Below are positions 52,007 through 60,752 of a stretch of DNA of 64,000 bases, piece by piece. Source of the stretch: Patiriisocius sp047731265 (lineage in GTDB: Bacteria; Bacteroidota; Bacteroidia; Flavobacteriales; Flavobacteriaceae). The position numbers and the translations under genes are program-made. Under the pieces are notes generated by a model, which saw only the letters and a list, made by a program, of their open reading frames with translations, was not told the origin of the DNA and made no database searches. The first letter of the stretch is position 1; each line of letters opens with the position of its first letter. The DNA lies in the NCBI RefSeq assembly GCF_047731265.1, contig NZ_CP159835.1, positions 2,108,001-2,172,000 on the forward strand, in the 5' to 3' direction.

Positions 52007-53245
52007 TTATTTTTCTTTTCCTACTAGCTCACAAATCCCAACAATTACTTCAATTGCTTTTTGCATACTTTCTACAGGGACATATTCAAATCTCCCATGA
52101 AAATTATGCCCTCCCGCGAAAATATTAGGACAAGGAAGTCCCATAAAGCTCAATTGAGAGCCATCAGTACCACCGCGAATGGGCTTTATTAATGGAGCTA
52201 TATCTGCATTTTTCATTGCTTGTTCAGCAATATTAACGATGTGCATTACGGGTTCAATTTTTTCGCGCATATTAAAATATTGATCCTTAATTTCGACAGT
52301 AACCACTTCTTTTCCGAGCTGTGCATTTAGTTCACCAGCTAGCTTTAGCATTATTTCTTTTCTAGCTTCAAAATGTCCCTTGTCGTGATCTCTAATAATG
52401 TATTTTAATTGAGTGCTATCTACTTCGCCTTTTACGCTATATAAGTGAAAAAAGCCCTGTCGATCCTCTGTATGTTCTGGGGTTTCCAATCTTGGTAGCG
52501 AGTTAATATAGTCGGTAGCGATATACATACTATTTACCATTTTTCCTTTTGCATACCCAGGATGAACAATTTTTCCTTCGACGGTCACTAATGCTCCAGC
52601 AGCATTAAAGTTTTCATACTCTAATTCGCCTATTTGGCTCCCGTCCATAGTATAAGCCCAATCTGCACCAAATTTCTCCACATCAAATTTATGAGCTCCG
52701 CGGCCTATTTCTTCGTCGGGAGTAAAGCCAATTCGGATGGTGCCGTGTTTAATTTCTGGATGGTTCACTAGATATTCCATTGCGCTAATAATTTCAGCAA
52801 TACCAGCTTTGTCATCTGCTCCTAAAAGCGTTGTCCCATCAGTAGTGATTAAAGTTTGACCTTTATATAATAATAGATCTTCAAAATAATCTGGTGATAG
52901 GATGATGTTTTCTTTTGCATTTAATACAATGTCTTTACCATCATAATTTTCAATAATTTGAGGGTTCACCTTGGCTCCTGTAAAATCTGGTGTGGTGTCA
53001 AAATGAGAAACAAAACCAATCGTAGGTGTTTCGTGATTCACATTACTAGGCAGCGTAGCCATAATATACGCATTTTCATCAATCGTAACCTCTTGTAGCC
53101 CAATTTCCTTTAGCTCTTGCACGAGTGCATTTGCAAGGTTCCATTGTTTAGCGCTGCTCGGTGTCGTGTCGCTATCGGGATCACTTTCAGTATCTACGGT
53201 AACGTAACTTACAAATCTTTTGATGAGTTTTTCTTTTGAAATCAT
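52007..53245 (-). CDS. pepT: peptidase T (tripeptide aminopeptidase)
   Basis: PepT (412 residues) removes the N-terminal residue from tripeptides in the cytoplasm. It is an M20-family enzyme with two zinc ions: SHFDTTPDF (His and the Asp nearby), LLGADDKAGIAEI (bridging Asp), TPDEEIGRGAHKFD (catalytic Glu and a ligand Glu) and AGGHNFHGRFEYVP (final His). The dimerisation domain lies between about 210 and 320. Length is standard. The gene is alone and divergent from pyrD. Confidence 0.95.
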   Translation of the reverse strand: MISKEKLIKRFVSYVTVDTESDPDSDTTPSSAKQWNLANALVQELKEIGLQEVTIDENAYIMATLPSNVNHETPTIGFVSHFDTTPDFTGAKVNPQIIENYDGKDIVLNAKENIILSPDYFEDLLLYKGQTLITTDGTTLLGADDKAGIAEIISAMEYLVNHPEIKHGTIRIGFTPDEEIGRGAHKFDVEKFGADWAYTMDGSQIGELEYENFNAAGALVTVEGKIVHPGYAKGKMVNSMYIATDYINSLPRLETPEHTEDRQGFFHLYSVKGEVDSTQLKYIIRDHDKGHFEARKEIMLKLAGELNAQLGKEVVTVEIKDQYFNMREKIEPVMHIVNIAEQAMKNADIAPLIKPIRGGTDGSQLSFMGLPCPNIFAGGHNFHGRFEYVPVESMQKAIEVIVGICELVGKEK

Positions 53246-53348
53246 TGTGTTGGTTTTAATCGTTTGCTTACTAAAGATTCAAAGTTAATACTAATTTTAT
53301 CTCAATAACTATGAGTGTTCTATTTTCTGAAAAGACAATTTTAAGTGT

Positions 53349-53356
53349 TATTTTTG
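53349..53356 (+). promoter_or_regulatory. -7 box of pyrD
   Basis: TATTTTTG matches TAnnTTTG and ends 17 bases before the ATG at 53374. It would lie inside the coding part if a longer start at 53311 were used, which argues for the shorter form. Confidence 0.4.
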
Positions 53357-53373
53357 TAGCATATTTTAAATCT

Positions 53374-54408
53374 ATGTACAAAAGCGTTCTCCGTCCCATT
53401 TTATTTTCATTCGATCCAGAAAAGGTGCATTATTTTACTTTTGGTTTGATAAAGTTGTTTTCTAATTTAGGTTTTGGCGGAATCTTTCGAAGTTTATACA
53501 ATGTTAAAAATCCAAAATTACAACGGGAAGTATTTGGTTTAAAATTTGATAACCCAGTTGGACTAGCAGCAGGCTTTGATAAAAATGCGGTGTTGTATAA
53601 TGAATTGGCAAATTTTGGGTTTGGCTTTATCGAAATAGGAACAGTAACACCAAGCGCCCAAGAGGGGAATCCAAAACAAAGACTCTTTCGATTAAAAGAT
53701 GATAAGGGGATTATCAATAGAATGGGCTTCAATAATAATGGACTTCAAGAAACCATTCTTCAGCTTAAAAAGAACAAGCACAAATTACTAATCGGAGGGA
53801 ATATTGGAAAGAATACTGCCACAGCACCAGAAAATTATACCGCAGATTACTTAGAATGCTTTTATGCATTACACCCATATGTGGATTATTTTGTGCTAAA
53901 TGTGAGCTGCCCAAACGTAGGGAGTGACGCAAAATTAAACGATCGCGATTACCTTCAAGAATTAATAACCGAAGTTCAAAAGGCAAATAAAACATTTGAA
54001 AAGCAAAAACCTATTCTCTTAAAAATTGCGCCCGATTTAAACAACGACCAACTCGATGAAATTGTGGAATTGGTTCAAATCACAAATTTAGACGGTGTCA
54101 TTGCGAGCAATACATCAACAAAAAGAGATGGTCTTAAGGCCAGTGGCGAAATGCTTTCTGAGATTGGATATGGTGGGTTAAGTGGTCAACCCATTAAAGA
54201 AGACAGTACCCGAGTAATTCGTTATTTGTCTCAAAAAAGTAATCTTGCCTTTCCAATTATAGGAGTGGGAGGGATTCATAGCGCAGAAGATGCGTTAGAA
54301 AAAATAAAGGCAGGCGCCACATTGGTTCAGATTTATACAGGGTTCATCTATGAAGGCCCTAGTTTGATTAAGAAAATAAATAAGGCTGTGTTGAATGCGG
54401 GATTATGA
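53374..54408 (+). CDS. pyrD: dihydroorotate dehydrogenase (quinone), class 2
   Basis: This 344-residue membrane-associated flavoprotein makes orotate from dihydroorotate in pyrimidine synthesis and passes electrons to quinone. The N-terminal helix region YKSVLRPILFSFDPEKVHYF is typical of class 2 enzymes. FMN and substrate contacts are in GLAAGFDKNA, GFIEIGTVTP, LNVSCPNVG (catalytic Ser) and IIGVGGIHSAEDALEKIKAG. An earlier in-frame ATG at 53311 adds 21 residues across the promoter box. carA, another pyrimidine gene, is at 29354. Confidence 0.95.
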   Translation: MYKSVLRPILFSFDPEKVHYFTFGLIKLFSNLGFGGIFRSLYNVKNPKLQREVFGLKFDNPVGLAAGFDKNAVLYNELANFGFGFIEIGTVTPSAQEGNPKQRLFRLKDDKGIINRMGFNNNGLQETILQLKKNKHKLLIGGNIGKNTATAPENYTADYLECFYALHPYVDYFVLNVSCPNVGSDAKLNDRDYLQELITEVQKANKTFEKQKPILLKIAPDLNNDQLDEIVELVQITNLDGVIASNTSTKRDGLKASGEMLSEIGYGGLSGQPIKEDSTRVIRYLSQKSNLAFPIIGVGGIHSAEDALEKIKAGATLVQIYTGFIYEGPSLIKKINKAVLNAGL

Positions 54409-54725
54409 ATTTTTTTTTGTCTAAAATTGAAAAATAACCCTGCCGAATTTTGGTTAATGATAGTTGTATTTTATTAAAATTATATCTGTAATCCACCCCG
54501 GAATAAATACGGGTCAGGCCGTTGCCCTAAACGCAGAAGTAATATTTATGCCATATAGTAATTGGTAACTGCTAGTTTAATGAGTGTTGCTCATGCAAAA
54601 GAAGAAATATAGTTGAGTTATTTAATTCATTTTATAAATATCACTCATTGTCTGGCCTAACGCTGTCGATACCTACAATCAAATAAAAATCAATTAATTG
54701 CCGCTTAACCTAAACCAAAAACACG
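54409..54725. other. intergenic region without recognised features
   Basis: About 317 bases separate pyrD and the LysE gene. I find no protein of recognisable family, no RNA gene and no clear terminator or promoter. Two short GC-richer segments (near 54513 and 54654) stand out from the AT-rich background but have no clear meaning. Confidence 0.45.
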
Positions 54726-55343
54726 TTGTTAGAAAACCTCTATTTATTCTCACTAGCAACCATGGCATTGGCAATAAGCCCAGGGCCAGATAATATTTAT
54801 GTGCTTACACAAGCAATGGTTAATGGAACTAAAAGTGGTATTGCAACTACGGCAGGATTAATTAGCGGCTGTATTGTTCACACTACGCTGCTAGCATTTG
54901 GAGTTTCAGCATTGGTTACTGCTAACGAGAATGTTTTCTATGCTATAAAAATCTTTGGAGCGGTGTATCTTTTATACTTGGCATATCAAGTTTTTAAAAG
55001 TGACGGGACCATTTCTTTCAGTACCAATGCTCCTAAAAAATCACATCGAGAACTTTTCAAACAAGGTGTAATCATGAATCTACTCAATCCCAAAGTGATG
55101 GTTTTTTTCCTCTCGTTTTTCCCCGCTTTTTTGTGGGAACCTTCTCTAAATACAGTGTCTCAATTTTATATTTTAGGAATTACTTTTATGATAGTGAGTT
55201 TTTTGGTTTTTAGCCTTGTTGCTTTATTAGCAGGATCTATTTCGAACTATACTTTAAAACATAAAGGTATTGGTGTTTTTATGAAGTGGTTGCAAATTAT
55301 AGTTTTTGTTGGTATTGCCATTTTTATTATGATACCTTCTTAG
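54726..55343 (+). CDS. LysE/RhtB family amino-acid exporter
   Basis: This 205-residue inner-membrane protein has about six transmembrane helices and the family signature near the N-terminus, ISPGPDNIYVLTQAM. The frame has a stop at 54711, and the only start before the conserved first helix is TTG at 54726; the first ATG (54762) would cut into that helix. The start MLENLYLFSLATMALAISPG agrees with family members. The substrate is likely an amino acid or related metabolite. Confidence 0.88.
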   Translation: MLENLYLFSLATMALAISPGPDNIYVLTQAMVNGTKSGIATTAGLISGCIVHTTLLAFGVSALVTANENVFYAIKIFGAVYLLYLAYQVFKSDGTISFSTNAPKKSHRELFKQGVIMNLLNPKVMVFFLSFFPAFLWEPSLNTVSQFYILGITFMIVSFLVFSLVALLAGSISNYTLKHKGIGVFMKWLQIIVFVGIAIFIMIPS

Positions 55344-55587
55344 TGGGTTTTTAATTTGTAGATTCAAAAATCAGAATAATGCTCCTTCCTCCAACGGCAT
55401 AGAATTATGAGATAACACAAGTAAAGAGCTAAGGTGTATCGTGAGAAGAATCGGTCTCGTGTTTATTGCGGGGTGAATTTCTAAATATCTTTAAAGATTT
55501 AGAGGTTTTTTATGCGAAATTCGGAAGGAGCCTTTTATCTCAACCTCCCTCAAGGTATTAATTTCAATTACTTATTTTAAAGATAAC

Positions 55588-55720
55588 GAGTTTCCTTCCT
55601 AAAGGAGCAACTAAAAGGTGTGTTCAAATTAAAATTTAAAAAGGATACAATATTATAATTTTTCATTTCTAGATTATAATCAAAGAACACCCACCCAACC
55701 TTGCTCGAGTAAGGAGTTTT
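55588..55720. repeat. REP-like inverted pair (second locus)
   Basis: The plus copy (55588-55625) starts GAGTTTCCTTCCTAAAGGAG and ends AAAAGGTGTGTTC. The minus copy (55685-55720) starts GAACACCCACCCAACCTTGC and ends GTAAGGAGTTTT; reversed it reads AAACTCCTTAC then GGGTGGGTGTTC. Both have a small hairpin followed by GGTGTGTTC-like ends, as at 46345-46380. The 60 bases between them are AT-rich. Confidence 0.5.
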
Positions 55721-55761
55721 AAATATCTGCTTTTTTTAATTATCGTTATTTATAGCAGTAT

Positions 55762-55800
55762 AAAATTCATAATTCTGAATTCATAATTATCAATTGAATT
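55762..55800. repeat. AT-rich GAATTC-type intergenic repeat, copy 4
   Basis: AAAATTCATAATTCTGAATT is followed by CATAATTATCAATTGAATTC. It is the closest relative of the segments around rplC (15095 and 15252). Confidence 0.4.
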
Positions 55801-55802
55801 CC

Positions 55803-55810
55803 TATCTTTA
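55803..55810 (+). promoter_or_regulatory. -7-like box of the HMG-CoA lyase gene
   Basis: TATCTTTA differs from TAnnTTTG in the last base and ends five bases before the ATG, which would give a leaderless or nearly leaderless message. Confidence 0.3.
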
Positions 55811-55815
55811 CCTTA

Positions 55816-56679
55816 ATGCAAAAAGTAAAAATTATAGAGTGTCCTCGAGATGCAATGCAAGGTATAAAGGATTGGATTCCTACAGAGAAGAAGGTGCAAT
55901 ACATTCAGTCTTTGTTGCGCTGCGGTTTTGATACTATTGATGTAGGGAGTTTTGTTTCTCCAAAGGCAATACCGCAAATGGTGGACACGGCTGAAATGCT
56001 TTCGCAATTAGACCTGTCTAGAACTTCAAGTAAGTTACTCGCGATAGTGGCAAACGTGAGAGGCGCCGAAGCTGCTGTAACACATAACACGATTGATTAT
56101 TTAGGCTATCCTTTTTCTATTTCGGAGAACTTTCAAATGCGGAATACCCACAAAACAATTGCACAATCTATTGATACACTTTCTCAAATATTAGAAATTG
56201 CCGATAACAATAATAAAGAAGTAGTGACATATCTTTCTATGGGTTTTGGAAATCCTTATGGGGATCCTTGGAATGTTGATATCGTAGGAGAGTGGGCTGA
56301 GAAACTAGCTAGAATGGGTGTGAAGATTTTGTCTCTAAGTGATACCGTAGGAACTTCCACACCAGAAACGGTTGACTATCTTTTTTCGAATCTTATCAAG
56401 AAATATTCTGCAATAGAGTTTGGTGCGCATTTGCACACAACGCCCGCTGCTTGGCACGAAAAAATGGATGCTGCATACAAGGCAGGATGTGTTCGTTTTG
56501 ATGGGGCAATTCAAGGTTTTGGTGGCTGTCCAATGGCAAAAGACGAACTAACAGGAAATATGCCTACTGAAAAAATGCTGAGCTATTTCAATACAGTAAA
56601 AGCAGATAGCAATATCAACCCAATGAGTTTTGAAAGCGCTCATAATGAAGCGAGTAAAATATTTCACACTTACCATTAA
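55816..56679 (+). CDS. hydroxymethylglutaryl-CoA lyase
   Basis: The 287-residue enzyme splits HMG-CoA into acetyl-CoA and acetoacetate at the end of leucine breakdown. It has a TIM barrel with the start KIIECPRDAMQGI, metal ligands including His-x-His in FGAHLHTTP, and the active-site loop FGGCPMAKDELTGN with the catalytic Cys. The usual Arg in ECPRD is present. A leucine dehydrogenase family gene lies 6 kb upstream, but other pathway genes are not in the window. Confidence 0.93.
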   Translation: MQKVKIIECPRDAMQGIKDWIPTEKKVQYIQSLLRCGFDTIDVGSFVSPKAIPQMVDTAEMLSQLDLSRTSSKLLAIVANVRGAEAAVTHNTIDYLGYPFSISENFQMRNTHKTIAQSIDTLSQILEIADNNNKEVVTYLSMGFGNPYGDPWNVDIVGEWAEKLARMGVKILSLSDTVGTSTPETVDYLFSNLIKKYSAIEFGAHLHTTPAAWHEKMDAAYKAGCVRFDGAIQGFGGCPMAKDELTGNMPTEKMLSYFNTVKADSNINPMSFESAHNEASKIFHTYH

Positions 56680-56796
56680 CGGGAGAATTACAGAATGTAT
56701 AATATAGATTAAAAAATGACGGTATTTATAGGTTTGGAATAATAGCATACCCGAATTCTAAACCTAGATTGGTACTGAAATTGAAATTAAATTCAA

Positions 56797-58401
56797 ATGA
56801 AAAAGACGCTACTTCATATTCCATTATCTATAGTCCAAACAGTACCTTCCATATTCCGAAGTAAACAGACAATTCTCTTTCTTCTTAGCTCTTTCTTCTT
56901 ATTTCTAAACGCTTGTAAATCCACAAAAAATTTGGAAGTAAAAGACAAGGACACTGTTGTAATAAAATTAATACAGGTAAATGATGTGTATGAAATCGCA
57001 CCCTTAAAAGGAGGAAAAGTTGGAGGAATGGCTCGTGTGGGCCATATTTCAGATTCGATAAAAAAAGCATTTCCTAATTCGTATTTAGTAATGGGAGGCG
57101 ATTTTTTGAATCCGTCCTTATTGGGAACATTGAAAATAGATGGCAAACGTATCAAAGGAAAACAAATGATCGAAGTGATGAATGCGATGGATTTTGATAT
57201 AGCAACTTTCGGCAATCACGAATTCGATTTAAATCTCAATGAGCTTCAAGACCGATTGAATGAAAGTGAATTTCAATGGACTTCAGCAAACGTATTTCAG
57301 AAAAATGGAGAAGACATTCGCGTTTTTAATACCATCAAAAATGGCGACAGTATTCCTATTCCCGAAAAGGTTATTTACGATATTCCAATTGGGAAAGAAT
57401 ATCCATTGCGCCTAGGGTTTTTTAGTGTGACCCTTGACTCAAATCCGGTGGATTGGGTGTATTATAGCGATTATATGTTAGAAGCCCGTTCTGCTTATAC
57501 TGCACTGGAACAATCAAGAGCAGATATCATAATTGGCTTGACCCATTTAAGTATTGATCAAGACAAAGTAATTGCTGAAAGCCTTCCTGGTGTAGCTTTA
57601 ATTATGGGAGGACACGAACATAAAAATATGTTAGTATCAACTAGTGGTGCCACGATTGCAAAAGCAGATGCCAATGCGAAAACAGTATATGTGCACACCT
57701 TGCGATACAATACAAAAACAGAGCAACTAAAAATAGACTCTGAATTATTAGCAATTAATGATAAAGTGTCATCCCTGTCCAGTATAAAAGAAATTGTAGA
57801 CCGATGGGAGAAAGTCTTAGATGCTGAAATTAAACAGGTGATTGCAAATCCTTATGAGATAATATATGAGACCCAAGTTCCACTTGTAGTTACTGATGCT
57901 GCAAACCGAAGTACTCAAAGTGATTTAGGTATAATTATAACCGAAGCAATGGCCAAAGGATTTGATATTCCTGCGGAAGCAGCCATCGTTAACGGGGGGT
58001 CTTTTAGACTGGACGATACGCTCGAAGGGGAAATTACTAGCATCGATATTTTTAGGGTATTGCCCTTTGGTGGCATTGTCTTAAAGGTGGAAATGATGGG
58101 TGCTCTTTTAAAGGAAGTATTGGATTATGGAGAATCACAAAAAGGGACTGGTGCCTTCCTACAACGTTATAATATTGAAAATAAAAATGGCGTTTGGCTT
58201 ATAAATGGCGTTAATATTAACGAAGATCAATCTTATACCATAGCTGTGAGTGATTTTTTATTGAAAGGATATGACATTCCGTTTTTGACACCTCAGAACA
58301 AAGGCGTTATAAATGTCTACAACCCTAAAGCCTTTGAACCCGCTTACGATATTAGAAAAACCGTTATTGATTTTATGAAAAGGAGTTATACCTTGGATTA
58401 A
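56797..58401 (+). CDS. 5'-nucleotidase/UshA-like lipoprotein with altered metal motif
   Basis: The 534-residue protein has a lipobox-type signal (FLNACK, Cys40), a metallophosphoesterase domain and a 5'-nucleotidase C-terminal domain (NGGSFRLDDTLEGEI near residues 395-410). Most metal ligands are kept: GGD, FGNHEFD, GLTHLS and GGHEH. The first motif, normally D-x-H as in NDHHG, reads NDVYEI, so a Tyr replaces the His. It may use a different metal or have altered activity. By family the enzyme hydrolyses nucleotides in the periplasm or at the outer membrane. Confidence 0.85.
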   Translation: MKKTLLHIPLSIVQTVPSIFRSKQTILFLLSSFFLFLNACKSTKNLEVKDKDTVVIKLIQVNDVYEIAPLKGGKVGGMARVGHISDSIKKAFPNSYLVMGGDFLNPSLLGTLKIDGKRIKGKQMIEVMNAMDFDIATFGNHEFDLNLNELQDRLNESEFQWTSANVFQKNGEDIRVFNTIKNGDSIPIPEKVIYDIPIGKEYPLRLGFFSVTLDSNPVDWVYYSDYMLEARSAYTALEQSRADIIIGLTHLSIDQDKVIAESLPGVALIMGGHEHKNMLVSTSGATIAKADANAKTVYVHTLRYNTKTEQLKIDSELLAINDKVSSLSSIKEIVDRWEKVLDAEIKQVIANPYEIIYETQVPLVVTDAANRSTQSDLGIIITEAMAKGFDIPAEAAIVNGGSFRLDDTLEGEITSIDIFRVLPFGGIVLKVEMMGALLKEVLDYGESQKGTGAFLQRYNIENKNGVWLINGVNINEDQSYTIAVSDFLLKGYDIPFLTPQNKGVINVYNPKAFEPAYDIRKTVIDFMKRSYTLD

Positions 58402-58462
58402 TTATTCTTTCCTTTTTTAAACTTTCTAAGAATCTTATTTATAATAAACCTATATAAATACT

Positions 58463-58470
58463 TATTTTTG
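58463..58470 (+). promoter_or_regulatory. -7 box of the haem-binding protein gene
   Basis: TATTTTTG matches TAnnTTTG and lies 37 bases before the ATG. No -33 TTG was found at the normal distance. Confidence 0.4.
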
Positions 58471-58507
58471 AAGACTAAAATATTTAAACCTGAACTAAAT
58501 TACACCT

Positions 58508-58981
58508 ATGAAATTCATTAAATATTTTTTTATTTTAGCATTGGCAGCCTTAGTTGTAATACAGTTTATTCGTCCTGAAAAAAACAGCGAAGGTTATGAA
58601 ACAGTAGCGTTATTTGAAGCAGATGCAAATGTATCACCAGCAATGACAGAGTTGTTTAAAGCCAATTGCTACGATTGCCACAGTGCACAAACCCAATATC
58701 CTTGGTATGCAGAGATCCAGCCGGTACGTTTTTGGTTAGAGGACCATGTAAAAGATGGGAAGAAGCACTTTAATGTTTCTGCTTGGGATTCGTATTCGGC
58801 TAAAAAGAAAGACCATAAGCTAGAAGAACTTATTGAGTTTGTAGAAGAAGGGGAGATGCCCTTAGATACCTATACCTGGCTTCACGGCGATCTTAGCGAA
58901 GAGCAAACAAAACAAATCCTAGATTGGGCAGCAATAAGCCGTTTAAAGTATCAAAAAGAGATGGCTGGCTTGTTGAAGTAG
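58508..58981 (+). CDS. haem-binding domain protein (CxxCH)
   Basis: The 157-residue protein has an N-terminal membrane anchor (residues 5-20) and a periplasmic haem-binding domain of the Haem_bd type. The c-type haem motif CYDCH is at about residues 56-60, followed by SAQTQYPWYAEIQPVRFWLE, which is characteristic of the family. It probably carries a covalently bound haem in the periplasm, made by the cytochrome c maturation system. The electron partner is unknown. Confidence 0.9.
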   Translation: MKFIKYFFILALAALVVIQFIRPEKNSEGYETVALFEADANVSPAMTELFKANCYDCHSAQTQYPWYAEIQPVRFWLEDHVKDGKKHFNVSAWDSYSAKKKDHKLEELIEFVEEGEMPLDTYTWLHGDLSEEQTKQILDWAAISRLKYQKEMAGLLK

Positions 58982-59125
58982 CAGTTTTTTGAGATTTTAT
59001 AAGGTTTAGGGTTGGCAACTAAAAAACATTGGATTGTGTGTCGTTAATTGTGATACACATTTGTTAACAATAATATAAAAACGCACTTTTTAAGATCATA
59101 TTCTCCGGCAAATCTTATTAAAAAT

Positions 59126-59145
59126 CAAATCAAATCAAATCAAAT
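59126..59145. repeat. four tandem CAAAT units
   Basis: CAAAT is repeated exactly four times, preceded by a degenerate AAAAT. It lies 45 bases upstream of the esterase start codon, where promoter or leader sequence is expected. Confidence 0.85.
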
Positions 59146-59189
59146 ATTGTATTTAAATTATTATATTCACTCGATTTAAAAATTTTTAA

Positions 59190-60329
59190 ATGAAAAATAA
59201 ATATAAATTATTGATGTTAGTTCTCGTATTGTTTTGTTCTCATTTCACAGCACAAGCACAATTTAGTGAATTCGAACATGAGGGTATTGGCCGCCAATAT
59301 ATCTATTATGAGCCTGTAAACTTAAATGAGCAAATGCCTTTGGTATTTGTTATGCATGGATTCACCGGTGATGCTAACAGTATGAGGAATTATTCTGAAA
59401 TGAATCAATTTGCAGACCAATATGGTTTTGCTGTTTGTTATCCTAGAGGAACTATCGATTCGAATGGATATCGATTTTGGAATGTAGGTTATGCATTTCA
59501 CGAAAATGAAACTGTAGATGATGTCGGGTTTTTAACTGAATTGGCAGCGTATCTTCAATTAACCCATGGTTTGAATCCAGACTATACCTTTGCAACTGGT
59601 TTTTCTAATGGTGCAGAAATGTGTTACATGCTTGCTTGTCAATCATACGACACATTTAAGGCTGTGGCACCTGTAGCAGGGATGATTTTACAAGAAATAT
59701 TAGACGAATGTGACAATAGTCCTCCAATCCCTTTGTTCGAAATACATGGTTCCCAAGATGACGTAACACCTATTTCTGGAGACCCAAATAACAATGATGG
59801 ATGGGGAGCTTACCCAAGTATTCCTTTTACCATAAGTTATTTTTCAGACAAGAACGAATGCACAACTGTGGTGACAGAAACACTACCAAATATAGATCCC
59901 TCAGATGGGAGTTATATCGTTAGTGAAAAACACCTAGATGGCATTAACAATAATGAAGTTTGGTACTATGAAATAGTTGGTGGAGGACATGATTGGCCAG
60001 GGGCTTGGGGAAATATGGATATTGAAGCCGGGGAAGAAGCTTGGTTGTTTTTTCAAAAATATATCGATGATATATTGTCAACTTCTACTTTTGTATCGCT
60101 AGAAAAAAGTATTCTTGTTTTTCCAAATCCTACCAGTAACCTAATACACATCGAAAGTAGTGCTGAGGTAGAACTTCAAGAGGTAATTCTTTACAATACT
60201 TTAGGCATAACTATTAACGCAAAGTTTATTAATGAAAGTATTGATATATCTAATTTAGATACGGGTATTTATTTATTGAATATTAAAACTTCAAAAGGCA
60301 ACCTAACAAAAAAGGTTGTAAAAAACTAA
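59190..60329 (+). CDS. secreted PHB-depolymerase/LpqC-type esterase with T9SS sorting domain
   Basis: The 379-residue protein has a signal peptide (1-23, cut after AQA). An alpha/beta-hydrolase domain follows: MPLVFVMHGFTGDANSMRNY, the nucleophile elbow GFSNGAEM, the acid in HGSQDDVTP and the His in GGGHDWPG. The last 75 residues are a type A T9SS C-terminal domain (SILVFPNPTSNLIHIES, ending LTKKVVKN), so it should cross the outer membrane by the type IX system. Family relatives act on polyesters or feruloyl esters. Confidence 0.9.
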   Translation: MKNKYKLLMLVLVLFCSHFTAQAQFSEFEHEGIGRQYIYYEPVNLNEQMPLVFVMHGFTGDANSMRNYSEMNQFADQYGFAVCYPRGTIDSNGYRFWNVGYAFHENETVDDVGFLTELAAYLQLTHGLNPDYTFATGFSNGAEMCYMLACQSYDTFKAVAPVAGMILQEILDECDNSPPIPLFEIHGSQDDVTPISGDPNNNDGWGAYPSIPFTISYFSDKNECTTVVTETLPNIDPSDGSYIVSEKHLDGINNNEVWYYEIVGGGHDWPGAWGNMDIEAGEEAWLFFQKYIDDILSTSTFVSLEKSILVFPNPTSNLIHIESSAEVELQEVILYNTLGITINAKFINESIDISNLDTGIYLLNIKTSKGNLTKKVVKN

Positions 60330-60448
60330 ATTATATATTTTAGATAGCGGTAAGTTCTTAAAAACAGTTGATAGAATTATCAAAGAAATTAAATTAGAGC
60401 CATAATTAATTGTCAATGTTGTTTTGTGTTTTAAAAAATATCAAAGTA

Positions 60449-60495
60449 AAAAACACTCCTGTTGGTCGCATATATATGCAATGCAGGAGTGTTTA
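60449..60495 (+). terminator. terminator of the esterase gene
   Basis: AAACACTCCTG pairs perfectly with CAGGAGTGTTT. The loop itself contains the palindrome GCATATATATGC, so a two-part hairpin can form. It starts about 120 bases past the stop codon. The rest of the 423-base gap to 60752 holds only a GC-richer imperfect hairpin near 60524-60556. Confidence 0.75.
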
Positions 60496-60752
60496 CTTAA
60501 TTAAAAGTAAAGTTGTATTTGGAACCTGCCTCTCGTGCCTCTGGCAAGCAGGGTTGTAGAATTTTTATAAATCTGACTTTTGACCATAAAAATAAAAAGT
60601 GGAATTTGTAAAATTCAGGCAGTATTTAACGCTAGATTAAACTGCTTTTTTTCTGCACGGACTTTTATATTCTAACACCTTCCCAAGCATGCTTTCATAA
60701 GATCATATTAGCATACCTGCTATAAGGATTAATCAATTCCTTCTTTCTTAAT

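Larger units (their letters stand above)
55344..55815. other. intergenic region rich in short inverted repeats
   Basis: This 472-base gap contains an inverted pair GCTCCTTCC (55381) and GGAAGGAGC (55523), the REP-like pair at 55588-55720, an AATTC repeat at 55762 and a promoter-like box for the next gene. No coding frame is recognised. Confidence 0.5.

Noticed and set aside
54654..54735. attC-like pair, GCCTAAC and GTTAGAA, before the LysE gene
   Set aside because: The right-hand core does not fit GTTRRRY and no second pair of core sites or cassette array is present.
60524..60556. GC-richer imperfect hairpin (AACCTGCCTC...GCAGGGTT)
   Set aside because: The stem has mismatches and no U tract; a single example is not enough to call a repeat or terminator.
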